Source of the DNA: Parolsenella massiliensis
Lineage (GTDB): Bacteria; Actinomycetota; Coriobacteriia; Coriobacteriales; Atopobiaceae
DNA: 64,000 bases
Reading direction: 5' to 3'
Assembly: GCF_900143685.1 (NCBI RefSeq)
Contig: NZ_LT671675.1
Span: forward strand, 1,357,985-1,421,984
Shown one piece after another: positions 16,135 through 25,438 of the stretch. Both the position numbers and the translations under genes were made by a program. A model generated the notes under the pieces. That model made no database searches. It had not been told where the DNA came from and worked only from the letters and a program-made list of their open reading frames with translations. Numbering within the stretch: position 1 is the first letter of the stretch; each line of letters starts with the position of its first letter.

Positions 16135-16893
16135 GACGAGGCGGTGGGCGTTCGCGATTCTCGAAATCGTGTATCTGCCCACGCCAGTCAGACGCTCGAT
16201 CTGTCGAACGGACAGGCCAAGGTCATGCAGGCGTACGAGCATCTGGTTTCTCTCGATGGGATGAAGCGCCTTGATTTCACTTGGAGCCAGCCCCCGCTCC
16301 GAAAGCACGCGGCGAATCGCCCTCATGGCCTCGGTCTCGGGCAGCCTTCCAGGCTCGTAGGGGGTATAGGAATCTTCTCGACCACATGAACTGAATGAGG
16401 CAAATGAGGATTTGCCACCTATGAGCGCGAGAACAGGCTCGGTTTCAACGATTCGAGGCTCGTTAGCATACTCCCGGTAGCTGCTCCAACGGTATGCTTC
16501 ACGCGTAAAGCCCAGTTCAAGAGGGTTGTCGTGTATATAACGAACGGCCTGGAGAAGGTACTCGTCCGTATCGATGGGCTTGCTCTTGAATCGTCCCTGG
16601 AACACGGGTCCAACATGACCAGACTTCGCGTTGTAATACAGAGCATAGCGCGTTGACACTGCGTGCATGAACGAAGCGAGCTGATTCTTGGGATCGCACA
16701 CCAGTAGATGAGCGTGGTTGTCCATAAGGCACCACGCTATGAGTTCGATGCAAAAGACCGGCATGGCATCGGCCAAGTGGCCGAGAAACTCGTGCCTGTC
16801 CCTGTCCTCCTCAAACAAGATTTGCCTGCCCGCGCCACGAAGCATGACATGGTAATACCCTTGCTCCGATTGCTTCCTTGGTCCCCTTGGCAT
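16123..16893 (-). CDS. REP-associated tyrosine transposase (RAYT, TnpA_REP / Y1_Tnp)
   Basis: 256 residues. The N-terminal 140 residues are an HUH/Y1 transposase domain: histidines in DNHAHLL (His60, His62) and the catalytic-type tyrosine in VRYIHDNP (Tyr119), with the RAYT signature GPVFQGRFKSKP between them. A C-terminal helix-turn-helix (about 215-250, LSVRQIERLTGVGRYTISRI) would bind DNA. RAYTs are domesticated single-copy relatives of IS200 transposases that act on short REP palindromes. Here the gene is bracketed by such palindromes, two at its 3' end and one at 17045-17071. GGAGGGG precedes the ATG. No tnpB is present. It interrupts the gpmI-secG order. Confidence 0.9.
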   Translation of the reverse strand: MPRGPRKQSEQGYYHVMLRGAGRQILFEEDRDRHEFLGHLADAMPVFCIELIAWCLMDNHAHLLVCDPKNQLASFMHAVSTRYALYYNAKSGHVGPVFQGRFKSKPIDTDEYLLQAVRYIHDNPLELGFTREAYRWSSYREYANEPRIVETEPVLALIGGKSSFASFSSCGREDSYTPYEPGRLPETEAMRAIRRVLSERGLAPSEIKALHPIERNQMLVRLHDLGLSVRQIERLTGVGRYTISRIANAHRLVETG

Positions 16894-17044
16894 GCGCCCC
16901 TCCTCCCCTACGAACTTGTGAGTGGCGTATACCCAGCGAGGCGGGAATGCAGACCGTCATTGCGGTGAACATCCCAAACGATGGCTCAGGTGCAATAACA
17001 GCAGCTAGATTGTTAGATTTCCGTTGGATTCGCGTCAGGTTTCA

Positions 17045-17071
17045 TGCCAAAGGAACCCGTCCCCAATGGCA
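17045..17071. repeat. REP-like palindrome on the 5' side of the RAYT gene
   Basis: A 27-base copy, opening TGCCAAAGGAACCC and closing CCAATGGCA, in inverse orientation relative to the 3' copies. It is followed by a partial repeat (GGTTCGTCCCCAAG). Confidence 0.8.
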
Positions 17072-17091
17072 GGTTCGTCCCCAAGTGTCAC

Positions 17092-17128
17092 AAAAAGGGG
17101 CCGGCTCCCGGGTGTGGGAGTCGGCCCC
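17092..17128 (-). terminator. Intrinsic terminator of the glycolytic cluster
   Basis: A 13-bp stem with one mismatch (17097-17109 with 17116-17128), followed on the minus strand by five T; 38 bases past the gpmI stop. Confidence 0.9.
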
Positions 17129-17166
17129 TGGCGAAGCTTTGGCGCAAAGATGCGCGGAGGCGCTCG

Positions 17167-18720
17167 CTACTTGACGAGCACGCGGCCCGTCATCTCGGCG
17201 GGACGATCGACGCCCATCATCGCGAGGATGGTGGGGGCGATGTCGGACAGACGGCCGTCCTCGATGCCGGCAAGCTCGACGGGCTTGTCGTCAACGACAA
17301 TGAGCGGCACGCGGTTGGTCGTGTGGGCGGTGAAGGGCTTCTCCTTGCCGTCCACGACGTCGTACATGTGGTCCGCGTTGCCGTGGTCGGCGGTGATGAG
17401 GGCAAAGCCGCCCTTGGCAAGAATCGCCGGGATGACCTTGGACAGGCCATCGTCGACGGCCTCGCACGCCTTGACCGCAGCCTCGACGACGCCGGTGTGG
17501 CCCACCATGTCGCAGTTGGCGTAGTTGACCACGTAGAAGTCGGCGGCATCGGAGTTGATGGCCTCGACGAGCTTCTCGGTGACCTCGGGCTCGCTCATCT
17601 CGGGCTTGAGGTCGTACGTGGCGACCTTGGGCGACGGGATGAGGACGCGGGTCTCGCCCTCCTTGGGCTCCTCGACGCCGCCGTTGAGGAAGAACGTGAC
17701 GTGCGCGTACTTCTCGGTCTCGGCGGTGTGGAGCTGCTTGAGGCCGTTGTCGGCCAGGACGTCGGCCAGCACGTGGGCGGGCACGGTCTTGGGGAAGGCA
17801 ACGTGGACGTCGAACGAGTCGTCGTACTCGGTCATGGTGACGAAGTCGGCAAGCTCGGGCGTCTTGGAGCGCTCGAAGCCGTCGAAGCCGTCCTGCGTCA
17901 TGGCGCGCGTCATCTCGCGGGCGCGGTCGGGACGGAAGTTGAAGAAGATGACCGCGTCGCCGTCGTTGACGCCCGTGGGATCGAGCACGAAGGGCTTGAC
18001 GAACTCGTCGCCGCGCGGGTCCTCGGCGTAGTAGTCGCGAAGGCCCTGCTCGGCAGACGTGGCAGTGACGCCCTTGCCGGAGACGATGGCGTCATAGGCG
18101 AGCTGCTCGCGGTCCCAGCGGTTGTCGCGGTCCATGCCGTAGTAGCGGCCGGCGACCGTCGCGATGGCGGTGTCGTTGCCGTACTTCTCGGAGACCTTCT
18201 CGCAGAAGGCCTGGAGGTCATGCATGAAGCCCGCGCCAGACTGCGTGGGGACGTCGCGGCCGTCGGTGAAGGCGTCGACGCGCACGCGGGACAGGCCGCG
18301 CTCGCCGGCCATCTCGAGCAGCGCCTCGGCGTGGCCCATCTCGGAGTGGACGCCTCCGTTGGAGATGAGACCCATGACGTGCAGCGTGGAGCCGTTGGCC
18401 TTGACCTTGTCCATGGCGGCCACGATGGCGTCGTTGCTCTTGAACGAGCCGTCCTTGATGGCGTTGTTCACCAGCGACAGCGACTGGAACACGATGCGGC
18501 CGGCGCCGATGTTGAGGTGACCCACCTCGGAGTTGCCCATCTGGCCGTCAGGCAGGCCCACGTCCTCGCCCGAGGCACCCAGCGTGGTGTGCGGGTACTT
18601 CGCGTTGAGCGAGTCGATGAACGGGCGCTTGGCCAAGGAGACCGCGTTCTCGGGACCGGCCGGGGCCAGGCCACAGCCGTCCATGATGACGAGGAGCGCG
18701 GGGGTACGAACAGAAGACAT
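17167..18720 (-). CDS. gpmI: 2,3-bisphosphoglycerate-independent phosphoglycerate mutase
   Basis: 517 residues. It interconverts 3- and 2-phosphoglycerate with two Mn ions and a phosphoserine intermediate. MDGCGLAPAG is the metal-site opening (DGWG in most homologues, Cys replacing Trp). The serine nucleophile lies in GNSEVGHLNIGAGR (about 60-73). TADHGNADHM near the C-terminus supplies further metal ligands. ATG at 18720 is preferred because GGGGAG is 8 bases upstream; an ATG at 18726 overlaps the tpiA stop (TAATG) but has its Shine-Dalgarno too close. Last gene of gap-pgk-tpiA-gpmI. Confidence 0.92.
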   Translation of the reverse strand: MSSVRTPALLVIMDGCGLAPAGPENAVSLAKRPFIDSLNAKYPHTTLGASGEDVGLPDGQMGNSEVGHLNIGAGRIVFQSLSLVNNAIKDGSFKSNDAIVAAMDKVKANGSTLHVMGLISNGGVHSEMGHAEALLEMAGERGLSRVRVDAFTDGRDVPTQSGAGFMHDLQAFCEKVSEKYGNDTAIATVAGRYYGMDRDNRWDREQLAYDAIVSGKGVTATSAEQGLRDYYAEDPRGDEFVKPFVLDPTGVNDGDAVIFFNFRPDRAREMTRAMTQDGFDGFERSKTPELADFVTMTEYDDSFDVHVAFPKTVPAHVLADVLADNGLKQLHTAETEKYAHVTFFLNGGVEEPKEGETRVLIPSPKVATYDLKPEMSEPEVTEKLVEAINSDAADFYVVNYANCDMVGHTGVVEAAVKACEAVDDGLSKVIPAILAKGGFALITADHGNADHMYDVVDGKEKPFTAHTTNRVPLIVVDDKPVELAGIEDGRLSDIAPTILAMMGVDRPAEMTGRVLVK

Positions 18721-18725
18721 CGGCA

Positions 18726-19493
18726 TTACTCCCCTGCCTTGACGACCATGGCGGAGAAGTCCTCGGCCTTGAGCGAGGCGCCGCCCACGAGGGCGCCGTC
18801 CACGTCGGGCTTGGCCACGAGCTCGGCAATGTTGCCGGGCTTGGCGGAGCCGCCGTACAGCACGCGGATGCCGTCGGCCAGCTCGGCGCCGAAGAGCTCC
18901 TTGAGCGTCTCACGAATGGCGCCGCAGACCTCCTGGGCGTCGTCGGCCGTGGCGGTCTTGCCGGTGCCGATGGCCCAGATGGGCTCGTAGGCAACGACGA
19001 GCTGCTTGGCGTCCTCGATCTTAAGACCGGCAAGGCCAGCCTTAACCTGGTCGGTCACGTGCTTGACGTAGGTGCCCGCCTCGCGGACCTCCTCGGGCTC
19101 GCCGCAGCAAAAGACCGGGACGATGCCGGCGGCCACGAGGGCCTTGGCCTTCTTGTTCTCGTCCTCGTCGGTCTCGTGGAAGTAGTCACGACGCTCGGAG
19201 TGGCCGATGATGCAGTAGGTGCAGCCGGCGCTCTTGAGCATGTCGCAGGAGGACTCGCCGGTGTAGGCGCCCTTGGCCTCCCAGTAGACGTTCTGCGCGC
19301 CCAGCGCGATGGGGGCGGCGGAGATGCGGTCGTGGACCGTGGTGATGTCGATGGTGGGCGGGCAGACGAGGACCTCGACGCCAGCGGGGACCTCGGGCAG
19401 GGCCTGGGCCAGCTCGTCGGCCAGCTTGGCCGCCGCGTGGACGTCGTTGTTCATCTTCCAGTTACCAGCGATGAGAAGGGTGCGATTAGGCAT
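18726..19493 (-). CDS. tpiA: Triosephosphate isomerase
   Basis: 255 residues, full length. Catalytic residues are all present: Lys in GNWKMN (about 9-14), His in IGHSERR and Glu in [15 protein letters not shown]; the phosphate loop YGGSAKPGN is near the C-terminus. It interconverts dihydroxyacetone phosphate and glyceraldehyde 3-phosphate. The start ATG overlaps the pgk stop by 8 bases (ATGCCTAA), indicating translational coupling; upstream in-frame codons lack homology. Confidence 0.95.
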   Translation of the reverse strand: MPNRTLLIAGNWKMNNDVHAAAKLADELAQALPEVPAGVEVLVCPPTIDITTVHDRISAAPIALGAQNVYWEAKGAYTGESSCDMLKSAGCTYCIIGHSERRDYFHETDEDENKKAKALVAAGIVPVFCCGEPEEVREAGTYVKHVTDQVKAGLAGLKIEDAKQLVVAYEPIWAIGTGKTATADDAQEVCGAIRETLKELFGAELADGIRVLYGGSAKPGNIAELVAKPDVDGALVGGASLKAEDFSAMVVKAGE

Positions 19494-20676
19494 CGAGAAG
19501 CGCCTCCACTCCGGGAAGGGCCTTGCCCTCGACGAGCTCCATGGAAGCGCCACCACCGGTGGAGATCCAGCTCATCTTGTCGGCCAGGCCGAACTTGTTG
19601 ACGGCCGCGACGGAGTCGCCGCCACCGATGATCGACGTGCAGTCAGAGTCCGCGACGGCGCGGCAGACGGCCTCGGTGCCGTGCGCGAAGTTGTCGAACT
19701 CGAAGACGCCCATGGGGCCGTTCCAGAAGACGGTCTTGGCGCCCTTGATGGCCTCGGCGTAGAGCTCCTCGGTCTTGGGGCCGATATCCATGCCCTCACG
19801 GTCGTCGGGGATGGCGTCGGAGGCAACGACCTCGGGCACGGCGTCCTCGCCGAAGTGGTCGGCAACGCGGTTGTCGACGGGCAGCAGGATCTTGACGCCC
19901 TTGTCCTCGGCCTTCTTGAGCATCTCGCCGGCGCGCTCGACCCAGTCCTCCTCCTTGAGGGACTGGCCAACGCTCATGCCCTTGGCGAGGAAGAAGGTGT
20001 AGGCCATGCCGCCGCCGATGATCAGCGTGTCGGCGGAGTCGATGAGGTGATCGAGCACGCCGATCTTGGACGAGACCTTAGAGCCGCCGACGATGGCAAC
20101 GAACGGACGCTCGGGCTCAGCGAAGATGCTGGTGAGGGTGTCGACCTCCTTCTCGAGCAGGAAGCCGGCGTAGGCGGGCAGGTAGGCGGCCGGACCCACG
20201 ACGGAGCCCTGGGCGCGGTGCGCGGTGCCGAAGGCGTCGAGCACGAAGATGTCGCCGTAGGAGGCGAGCTTCTTGGCGATCTCGGGGTCGTTCTTCTTCT
20301 CGCGCTTGTCGAAGCGGACGTTCTCGAGAACGAGGATGTCGCCCGGCTCGAGGGCGGCGACGGCCTCGGTGGCCTTCTCGCCATAGGTGTCCTCGACGAA
20401 CTTCACGTCAAAGCCGGTGAGCTCGGCGAGCTTCTCGGCGGCGGGGCGCAAGGAGAGCTCGGGCTGGAAGCCGGTGCCGTCCGGACGGCCGAGGTGGCTC
20501 ATCAGGATGATCTTGGCGTTGTGCTCCTTGAGGTACTCGATGGTGGGGATGGCGGCGCGGACGCGGGTGTCGTCCGTGACGACGCCGTCCTTCAGGGGCA
20601 CGTTGAAGTCAACGCGCATGAGGACGCGCTTGCCGTCGACGTCGGCATCGCGCACGGTCTTCTTGGTAAAAGCCAT
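19486..20676 (-). CDS. pgk: Phosphoglycerate kinase
   Basis: 396 residues. The N-terminal substrate site [11 protein letters not shown] (about 22-32), SHLGRPDG and the C-terminal nucleotide loop [17 protein letters not shown] are intact. It makes ATP and 3-phosphoglycerate from 1,3-bisphosphoglycerate. AAGGAG lies 7 bases before the ATG. It is separated from gap by a terminator-like hairpin, so it probably has reduced read-through or an own promoter. Confidence 0.95.
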   Translation of the reverse strand: MAFTKKTVRDADVDGKRVLMRVDFNVPLKDGVVTDDTRVRAAIPTIEYLKEHNAKIILMSHLGRPDGTGFQPELSLRPAAEKLAELTGFDVKFVEDTYGEKATEAVAALEPGDILVLENVRFDKREKKNDPEIAKKLASYGDIFVLDAFGTAHRAQGSVVGPAAYLPAYAGFLLEKEVDTLTSIFAEPERPFVAIVGGSKVSSKIGVLDHLIDSADTLIIGGGMAYTFFLAKGMSVGQSLKEEDWVERAGEMLKKAEDKGVKILLPVDNRVADHFGEDAVPEVVASDAIPDDREGMDIGPKTEELYAEAIKGAKTVFWNGPMGVFEFDNFAHGTEAVCRAVADSDCTSIIGGGDSVAAVNKFGLADKMSWISTGGGASMELVEGKALPGVEALLDA

Positions 20677-20705
20677 GTTCGCTCCTTTGGAGTTGCGACG
20701 GAAAC

Positions 20706-20746
20706 AAAAAGGGCGCGGCCGCGGCCCGAAAGCTGCAACCGCGCCC
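20706..20746 (-). terminator. Terminator-like hairpin between gap and pgk
   Basis: On the minus strand GGGCGCGGTTGC pairs with GCGGCCGCGCCC (two G-T pairs), followed by TTTTTG. It probably attenuates, since the downstream genes of the cluster follow in the same direction. Confidence 0.7.
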
Positions 20747-20770
20747 CAAAGCTACCTAGGGAAGCGTCAC

Positions 20771-21796
20771 TTAGGCGACGAACTTCTCGAAGTACTTGAT
20801 GGTGCGGACCATCTGGGAGGTGTAGGAGTTCTCGTTGTCGTACCAAGAGGTGACCTGCACGAGCGTCTGGCCGTTGCCGAGGTCAGAGCACATGGTCTGC
20901 GTGGCGTCGAAGATGGAGCCGTGGGTCTCGCCGACGATGTCGCGGGAGACGATCTGGTCCTCGTTGTAGGCGAAGGTCTCGGGGATGGTCTCGGCGTAGG
21001 CCTTCATGGCAGCGTTGACCTCGTCGACGGTGACCTTCTTGTCAACGACGGCGTAGAGGTTGGTAAGGGAGCCGGTGGGCGTCGGGACGCGCTGGGCGGC
21101 ACCGATCAGCTTGCCATTGAGCTCGGGGAGAACGAGGCCGATGGCCTTGGCAGCGCCCGTGGAGTTCGGGACGATGTTCTCGGAGCAGGCGCGGGAGCGA
21201 CGGAAGTTGCCCTTGCGCTGCGGGCCGTCGAGCGGCATCTGGTCGCCGGTGAAGGCGTGGATGGTGGTCATGATGCCGGAGACGATGGGGGCGAAGTCGT
21301 TCAGGCCCTTGGCCATCGGGGCGAGGCAGTTCGTGGTGCAGGAGGCAGCGGAGATGATGTTGTCATCAGCGGTGAGCTGCTCGTGGTTCACGTTGTAGAC
21401 GATGGTGGGAAGGTCATTGCCGGCCGGAGCGGAGATGACGACCTTCTTGGCGCCAGCGTTGATGTGGGCCTGAGCCTTGGCCTTGGAGGTGTAGAAGCCG
21501 GTGCACTCGAGCACGACGTCGACGTCGAGGTCGCCCCACGGCAGGTTGTTGGCGTCGGCCTCCTTGTAGATCTTGATCTCCTTGCCATCGACGATGATGG
21601 AATCCTCGGTGGACTCGACCTTGTGGTCGCGGGCGTAGTTGCCCTGCGTGGAGTCGTACTTCAGAAGGTAGGCGAGCATCTCAGGGGAGGTGAGGTCGTT
21701 GATGGCAACGATCTCGGAGCCCTCGTGGCCGAACATCTGACGGAAAGCCAGACGACCAATGCGGCCAAAGCCGTTGATAGCAACCTTAACTGCCAT
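20771..21796 (-). CDS. gap: Glyceraldehyde-3-phosphate dehydrogenase, type I
   Basis: 341 residues. NAD-binding opening [13 protein letters not shown], the catalytic cysteine in [13 protein letters not shown] (about 150-162) and the C-terminal [13 protein letters not shown] are canonical. It oxidises glyceraldehyde 3-phosphate to 1,3-bisphosphoglycerate. AAGGAG lies 5 bases upstream of the ATG. First gene of the gap-pgk-tpiA-gpmI set, 359 bases downstream of whiA. Confidence 0.96.
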   Translation of the reverse strand: MAVKVAINGFGRIGRLAFRQMFGHEGSEIVAINDLTSPEMLAYLLKYDSTQGNYARDHKVESTEDSIIVDGKEIKIYKEADANNLPWGDLDVDVVLECTGFYTSKAKAQAHINAGAKKVVISAPAGNDLPTIVYNVNHEQLTADDNIISAASCTTNCLAPMAKGLNDFAPIVSGIMTTIHAFTGDQMPLDGPQRKGNFRRSRACSENIVPNSTGAAKAIGLVLPELNGKLIGAAQRVPTPTGSLTNLYAVVDKKVTVDEVNAAMKAYAETIPETFAYNEDQIVSRDIVGETHGSIFDATQTMCSDLGNGQTLVQVTSWYDNENSYTSQMVRTIKYFEKFVA

Positions 21797-22155
21797 GCTT
21801 TCTCCTTTCGAAGGCCCTTCGGGCGCCCCTTGCGCCGAGCGGACCTAAGTTGGAAACACCATCGGGTATCGTACCGCTTTTCGCGGTCGGATATACGTAC
21901 GAGCGCGCATTGGTTTTGGGAAAAGCGCCATCTACCTGCTAGTTGCCCACTGAACCATGGTCAGGTTCGGCATGTGTGGAAGCGCACGGCCACACCGTTC
22001 GCTGCTCAGACGCCTGTGTCGGGGCGACGCGTAATGTGTGGAGGCTGTGTGCGCGGTCCACGGCCCAAAGGGGACGTAGCCCTTTGGGACGGCATGGAGC
22101 GGACGCGGCCCAAAGGGACACGTCCCTCTTGGGACACGTCCCTCTTGCGGCGGCG
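21797..22155. other. Intergenic region whiA-gap with CCCAAAGGG palindromes
   Basis: No gene was found. Near whiA are two to three copies of a palindrome built on CCCAAAGGGGACG...CCCTTTGGG (22064-22088, 22109-22133, and a fragment to 22146). The gap-proximal part should hold the gap promoter, but no unambiguous -35/-10 pair was identified. Confidence 0.5.
22064..22146. repeat. Palindromic repeats, CCCAAAGGG family
   Basis: 22064-22088 is a 25-base palindrome CCCAAAGG...CCTTTGGG. 22109-22133 is a variant, and 22134-22146 a third partial unit. They share the GGGACG core with the RAYT-linked palindromes but have different arms. They lie just after the whiA stop and may act as its 3' end. Confidence 0.65.
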
Positions 22156-23085
22156 CTACTTCTTCTGCTTGATGAGCTGCTCGAGGCGAAGCACGCGGTG
22201 GTAGAGGGCAGACTTCGACATGGGCGGGCGCATCGAGGCGCCCAGGTCACGAAGCGACAGGTCGGGGTGGGCCCGGCGGGCCTCGCAGAAGGCGGCGAGC
22301 GCCGGCGGCAGGCTCTCGAGGCCCACCTCTCGCTCCACGGCGTCGATGAGGGCGAGCTGGTCTGCCGCGGCGCCCGTGGAGCGCGCCTGGTTGGCGAGCT
22401 CGGCGTTCACGCGGCGGTTGACGTCGTTCTTGACCGACTTCATGACGCGGACGTTCTCGACGGCATGCGCCGTCCTCCTCGCGCCGATGACGGTGAGGAA
22501 GCGCGCGATGTCGTCGAAGCTCTTGAGGTAGATGGCGTAGGAGCCACGGCGGCGGTTCACGCGGGCCGTGATGTTCTCGTCGTCGAGAAGCTCGACGAGG
22601 TCGTCGGCGAACTCGTCACCGGTGACGGCGATCTCCAGGTGGAAGTCGCCGCGGGGATCGGCGATGAAGCCGCCGGCCATGAAGGCCCCGCGCAGGTAGG
22701 CGGCGCGGCAGCACGGGCGCGCCACGACGCGCGCCGCGATGCCCGTGGAGTACCCCCGGCCCAGCACGAGCACGCCCATCTTGATGAGCGCCTGCTCGAG
22801 GCCCTTTTGCTCGGGAATCTCGATGAGGTAGTTGCGCGTCTTGTGAAGGTTGGAGCGGCGCACCGTGAGCGAGGTGTCCAGGTCGAACACCTTGTGGGCA
22901 AGGCGGATGACCGTGCGGGCCACGGCTCCCGTCTCGGTGGAGACGCGGATGGAGTAGGCCCCCGATCCGTGGAACGACAGGGCGCCGCACACGCGCACGA
23001 GTGCGGCGAGCTCGGCGACGTCGCATGCGTCGCAGCGGCCCTCGACGCGCGAGAGCTCGTCCTTTACCTCTGCGGTGAACGACAT
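22156..23085 (-). CDS. whiA: DNA-binding regulator WhiA
   Basis: 309 residues. An N-terminal LAGLIDADG-homing-endonuclease-like region (about 5-200; SFTAEVKDELSR, RGAFMAGGFIADPRGDFHLE) is followed by a C-terminal helix-turn-helix (about 265-300, LSLRDLGASMRPPMSKSALYHRV). WhiA links growth and division and is nearly universal in Gram-positive bacteria. The ATG comes one base after the rapZ stop (TAG C ATG). The gene yvcK that normally separates rapZ and whiA is absent. Confidence 0.93.
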   Translation of the reverse strand: MSFTAEVKDELSRVEGRCDACDVAELAALVRVCGALSFHGSGAYSIRVSTETGAVARTVIRLAHKVFDLDTSLTVRRSNLHKTRNYLIEIPEQKGLEQALIKMGVLVLGRGYSTGIAARVVARPCCRAAYLRGAFMAGGFIADPRGDFHLEIAVTGDEFADDLVELLDDENITARVNRRRGSYAIYLKSFDDIARFLTVIGARRTAHAVENVRVMKSVKNDVNRRVNAELANQARSTGAAADQLALIDAVEREVGLESLPPALAAFCEARRAHPDLSLRDLGASMRPPMSKSALYHRVLRLEQLIKQKK

Positions 23086-23086
23086 G

Positions 23087-24109
23087 CTAGCTCGTCCTCA
23101 CGTTGGCGAGCGCAAGGTCTCGGTGCGAGAGGCTCACGTGGTAGCCGCTCTTCTCGAGATAGGCCGCCGTGGCGTTGGCGATGGCGACGCTTCTGTGCTG
23201 GCCGCCCGTGCAGCCCACGGCGATGGACAGGTGGCTCTTGCCCTCGGCCACGTATCCCGGCATGGCAACGTCAAGCAGGCTCCACCAGGCGTCGAGGAAC
23301 TTCTCGGTGGTGGGGTTTTGCAGCACGAAGTCGCTCACGAGCTTGTCGTTGCCGGTGAGCGTGCGCATCTTGGGGTCGTAGAAGGGGTTGGGCAGGAAGC
23401 GGACGTCAATCATGAGGTCGGCCTCGACGGGCATGCCGTGCTTGAAGCCGAACGAGAAGATGGAGACCTCCATGAGCTGCTGGTCCGTGAGCTCGGAGAA
23501 CGCGCGGCGCAGGCGGCGGCGCAGCTCGCGCACCTTGAGGTGGCTCGTGTCGATGACGAGGTCAGACGCGTCTCGCACGGCGGCAAGCTGGGCGCGCTCG
23601 CGGGCGATGGTCGAGGCGAGCGACTCGCCGGGCTGGGCCAGCGGGTGACGGCGGCGGTTCTCGTCGTAGCGGCGCATGAGAATCTCGTCGGAGGTGTCGA
23701 GGAAGAGCACCTTGCAGGACAGCTCGTGCTCGCGCAGGGCCTTGAGGGAGTCGGCGATCTCGTCGAACAGGCCCTGGGAGCGCAGGTCACAAGTGACGGC
23801 AAGGTGGCGGCCCACGCCGGTGTTGATGCCCACGAGCTGGGCGAGCTGCAGGATGAGACGGGGCGGCAGGTTGTCGATGCAGAAGTAGCCCATGTCCTCG
23901 AACACGTGGAGGGCTTGGGTGCGGCCCGATCCCGACATGCCGGTTATGACCACGACGTCGGGCACGCGGGCGGCCTGCTCGGCCGTGCGCATGCGCGAAC
24001 CCGCGAGGTCTGCCACGCGCTCGGCGCTCTCGCTCACCTCGGCGGCATGGGCCACGCGCGCGCGGGTCTCGGCCGTGCGGGCCTCGGCAGTGCTGATGTC
24101 CTCGTCCAT
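23087..24109 (-). CDS. rapZ: RapZ/YvcJ family nucleotide-binding protein
   Basis: 340 residues. About 50 variable, Ala/Glu-rich residues precede the P-loop domain VVVITGMSGSGRTQ, where the usual Walker lysine is Arg63. YFCIDNLPP and the C-terminal GCTGGQHRSVAIA (the RapZ metabolite/RNA-binding domain signature) are intact. In E. coli RapZ adapts RNase E to degrade GlmZ; the role in actinobacteria is not settled. ATG at 24109 is chosen for GGGGAG 7 bases upstream; the open frame continues upstream into REP sequence. Translationally adjacent to whiA. Confidence 0.9.
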   Translation of the reverse strand: MDEDISTAEARTAETRARVAHAAEVSESAERVADLAGSRMRTAEQAARVPDVVVITGMSGSGRTQALHVFEDMGYFCIDNLPPRLILQLAQLVGINTGVGRHLAVTCDLRSQGLFDEIADSLKALREHELSCKVLFLDTSDEILMRRYDENRRRHPLAQPGESLASTIARERAQLAAVRDASDLVIDTSHLKVRELRRRLRRAFSELTDQQLMEVSIFSFGFKHGMPVEADLMIDVRFLPNPFYDPKMRTLTGNDKLVSDFVLQNPTTEKFLDAWWSLLDVAMPGYVAEGKSHLSIAVGCTGGQHRSVAIANATAAYLEKSGYHVSLSHRDLALANVRTS

Positions 24110-25438
24110 GTGTGCGCTCCCCCTCCGCCGTGGCTTTCTGCATTCGAGTATACAGGGGTCAGGCGAGCCAAAGGGAACGGGTTCCTCTGGCAACGCGGGA
24201 CGGGCATGCCAGAGGAACCCGTCCCCTTTGGCATGTTGCCGTTGGCGACGTAGGTCACGATGTACTTGGTGCGCTCGACGGGCAGGACCTCGCCGTCGGC
24301 ACCGTTCTCCTTGGCGAAGTTCTCGGCAGCCTCGACGGAGTCGAAGTAGACCTTCTTGCCATTGACCTCGACGGCGGCCACGGAGCCATCCACGACGCCA
24401 TCAGCAGAGCCAACGACGAACATGTCCAGAGAGCTGGTGGTGGCGGAGTCGGCGTCGACGTACTTGGTGACGTTGACGTCGGTGTAGGCGCCGCCGGAGA
24501 CGGAGACGTCGATGCCATTGGTCTCAATGCCATCGAGCTTGCCCTGGAACGTACCGCCAGAAATCGTGACGGTGCCACCAGTGACGCTGCCCTTGCCCGA
24601 GGTGAAAAGGTCACCGGCGCCATCGTTCGCAGCGATGAAGTTGCCGTCGTTGATGACGAGCTCGCCCTTGTCCATCGTGTCGTCGCCGTAGCCGTTCGAG
24701 AAGATGCGGGCGCCGTCCTGGGTGATGGAGAAGGTGCCGCCGTTGACCTCGGCCACGTTCCAGTTCATCAGCGTGGAGCCGGTGTTGTTGCTGAACTCGC
24801 CGTCGTTGATGGTGAGCTCGCCCCAGTCATCGTTCTTGATGGTGTTGATGCCACCGCTGAAGCTGCCGCCATTGATGGTGAGCTTACTGGGGGCCTTGGT
24901 GGTGTTCTGGTTGCCGTTGTACCAGCCGTTCTCAACGAGGCTCGAGAAGTGGCCGTCCTGCTTCACGACCGCGCCGGAATCGATGGTCATGGTGCCCTGG
25001 TTCACAACGTTGTAGTAGCTGTTGCCGTTGGGCTCGTCGGGGGGACGTGCCGGCCTCCTTGCTGCGCGTATAGTTCGCAGCGCCGAGGGTCGCCGTAGCG
25101 CCAGCCTGGTTATAGACGGCCGCGTGGGCGTGGCTCACGTTGTCGACCGTGCCGGCACCGGTGATGGTCAGGGCACCGTTGTTGGTGATGGTGTGCTGGC
25201 CATCAACGTTGGTCAGCGTGAAGCCGTTGAGGTCCAGCATGACCGTAACGCCCTCGGGGACGGTAACGCTCGCGGTGATGTCGTTCTCGAGAGTGGCAGT
25301 GCCACCGGCGTTGATCTCGTTCTGCAACGACGCGGCGTCCGTAGCGGCGTACGCCGAGACCGGCGCGGCGCCCAGGGCGCCGACGAGCGCGGCGGCCGCC
25401 ACGGCGGCGATGCCTGCCCAAGCCCTTCTCATCTTCAT
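24034..25438 (-). pseudogene. Broken gene for a secreted repeat-rich surface protein
   Basis: The start MKMRRAWAGIAAVAAAALVG is a signal peptide with an AYA-AT cleavage-like site. Glycine/asparagine-rich beta-helix-like repeats follow (ALTITGAGTVDN, LTINGGSFSGG, LVINDGNF, VTISGGTFQG), typical of surface adhesin or pectate-lyase-like folds. Two lesions are visible. First, the frame shifts after about residue 131 at a run of six G (25039-25044); removing one base joins the two halves. Second, homology stops near 24234, where a REP pair begins, and the frame then reads through the repeat into the 5' end of rapZ to a stop at 24034. No C-terminal LPXTG anchor remains. Confidence 0.75.
24166..24233. 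repeat. Inverted pair of REP-like palindromes
   Basis: Two RAYT-linked repeat units face each other: 24166-24192 and 24207-24233, near-perfect inverted copies around a 14-base spacer. They form a long hairpin between the broken surface gene and rapZ. Confidence 0.8.

Noticed and set aside
16123-16893. Standard IS200/IS605 element
   Set aside because: No tnpB and the protein is longer with a C-terminal helix-turn-helix; flanking sequences are short palindromes rather than IS ends, so RAYT fits better.
22156-24109. yvcK between rapZ and whiA
   Set aside because: rapZ stop and whiA start are one base apart; no space for it.
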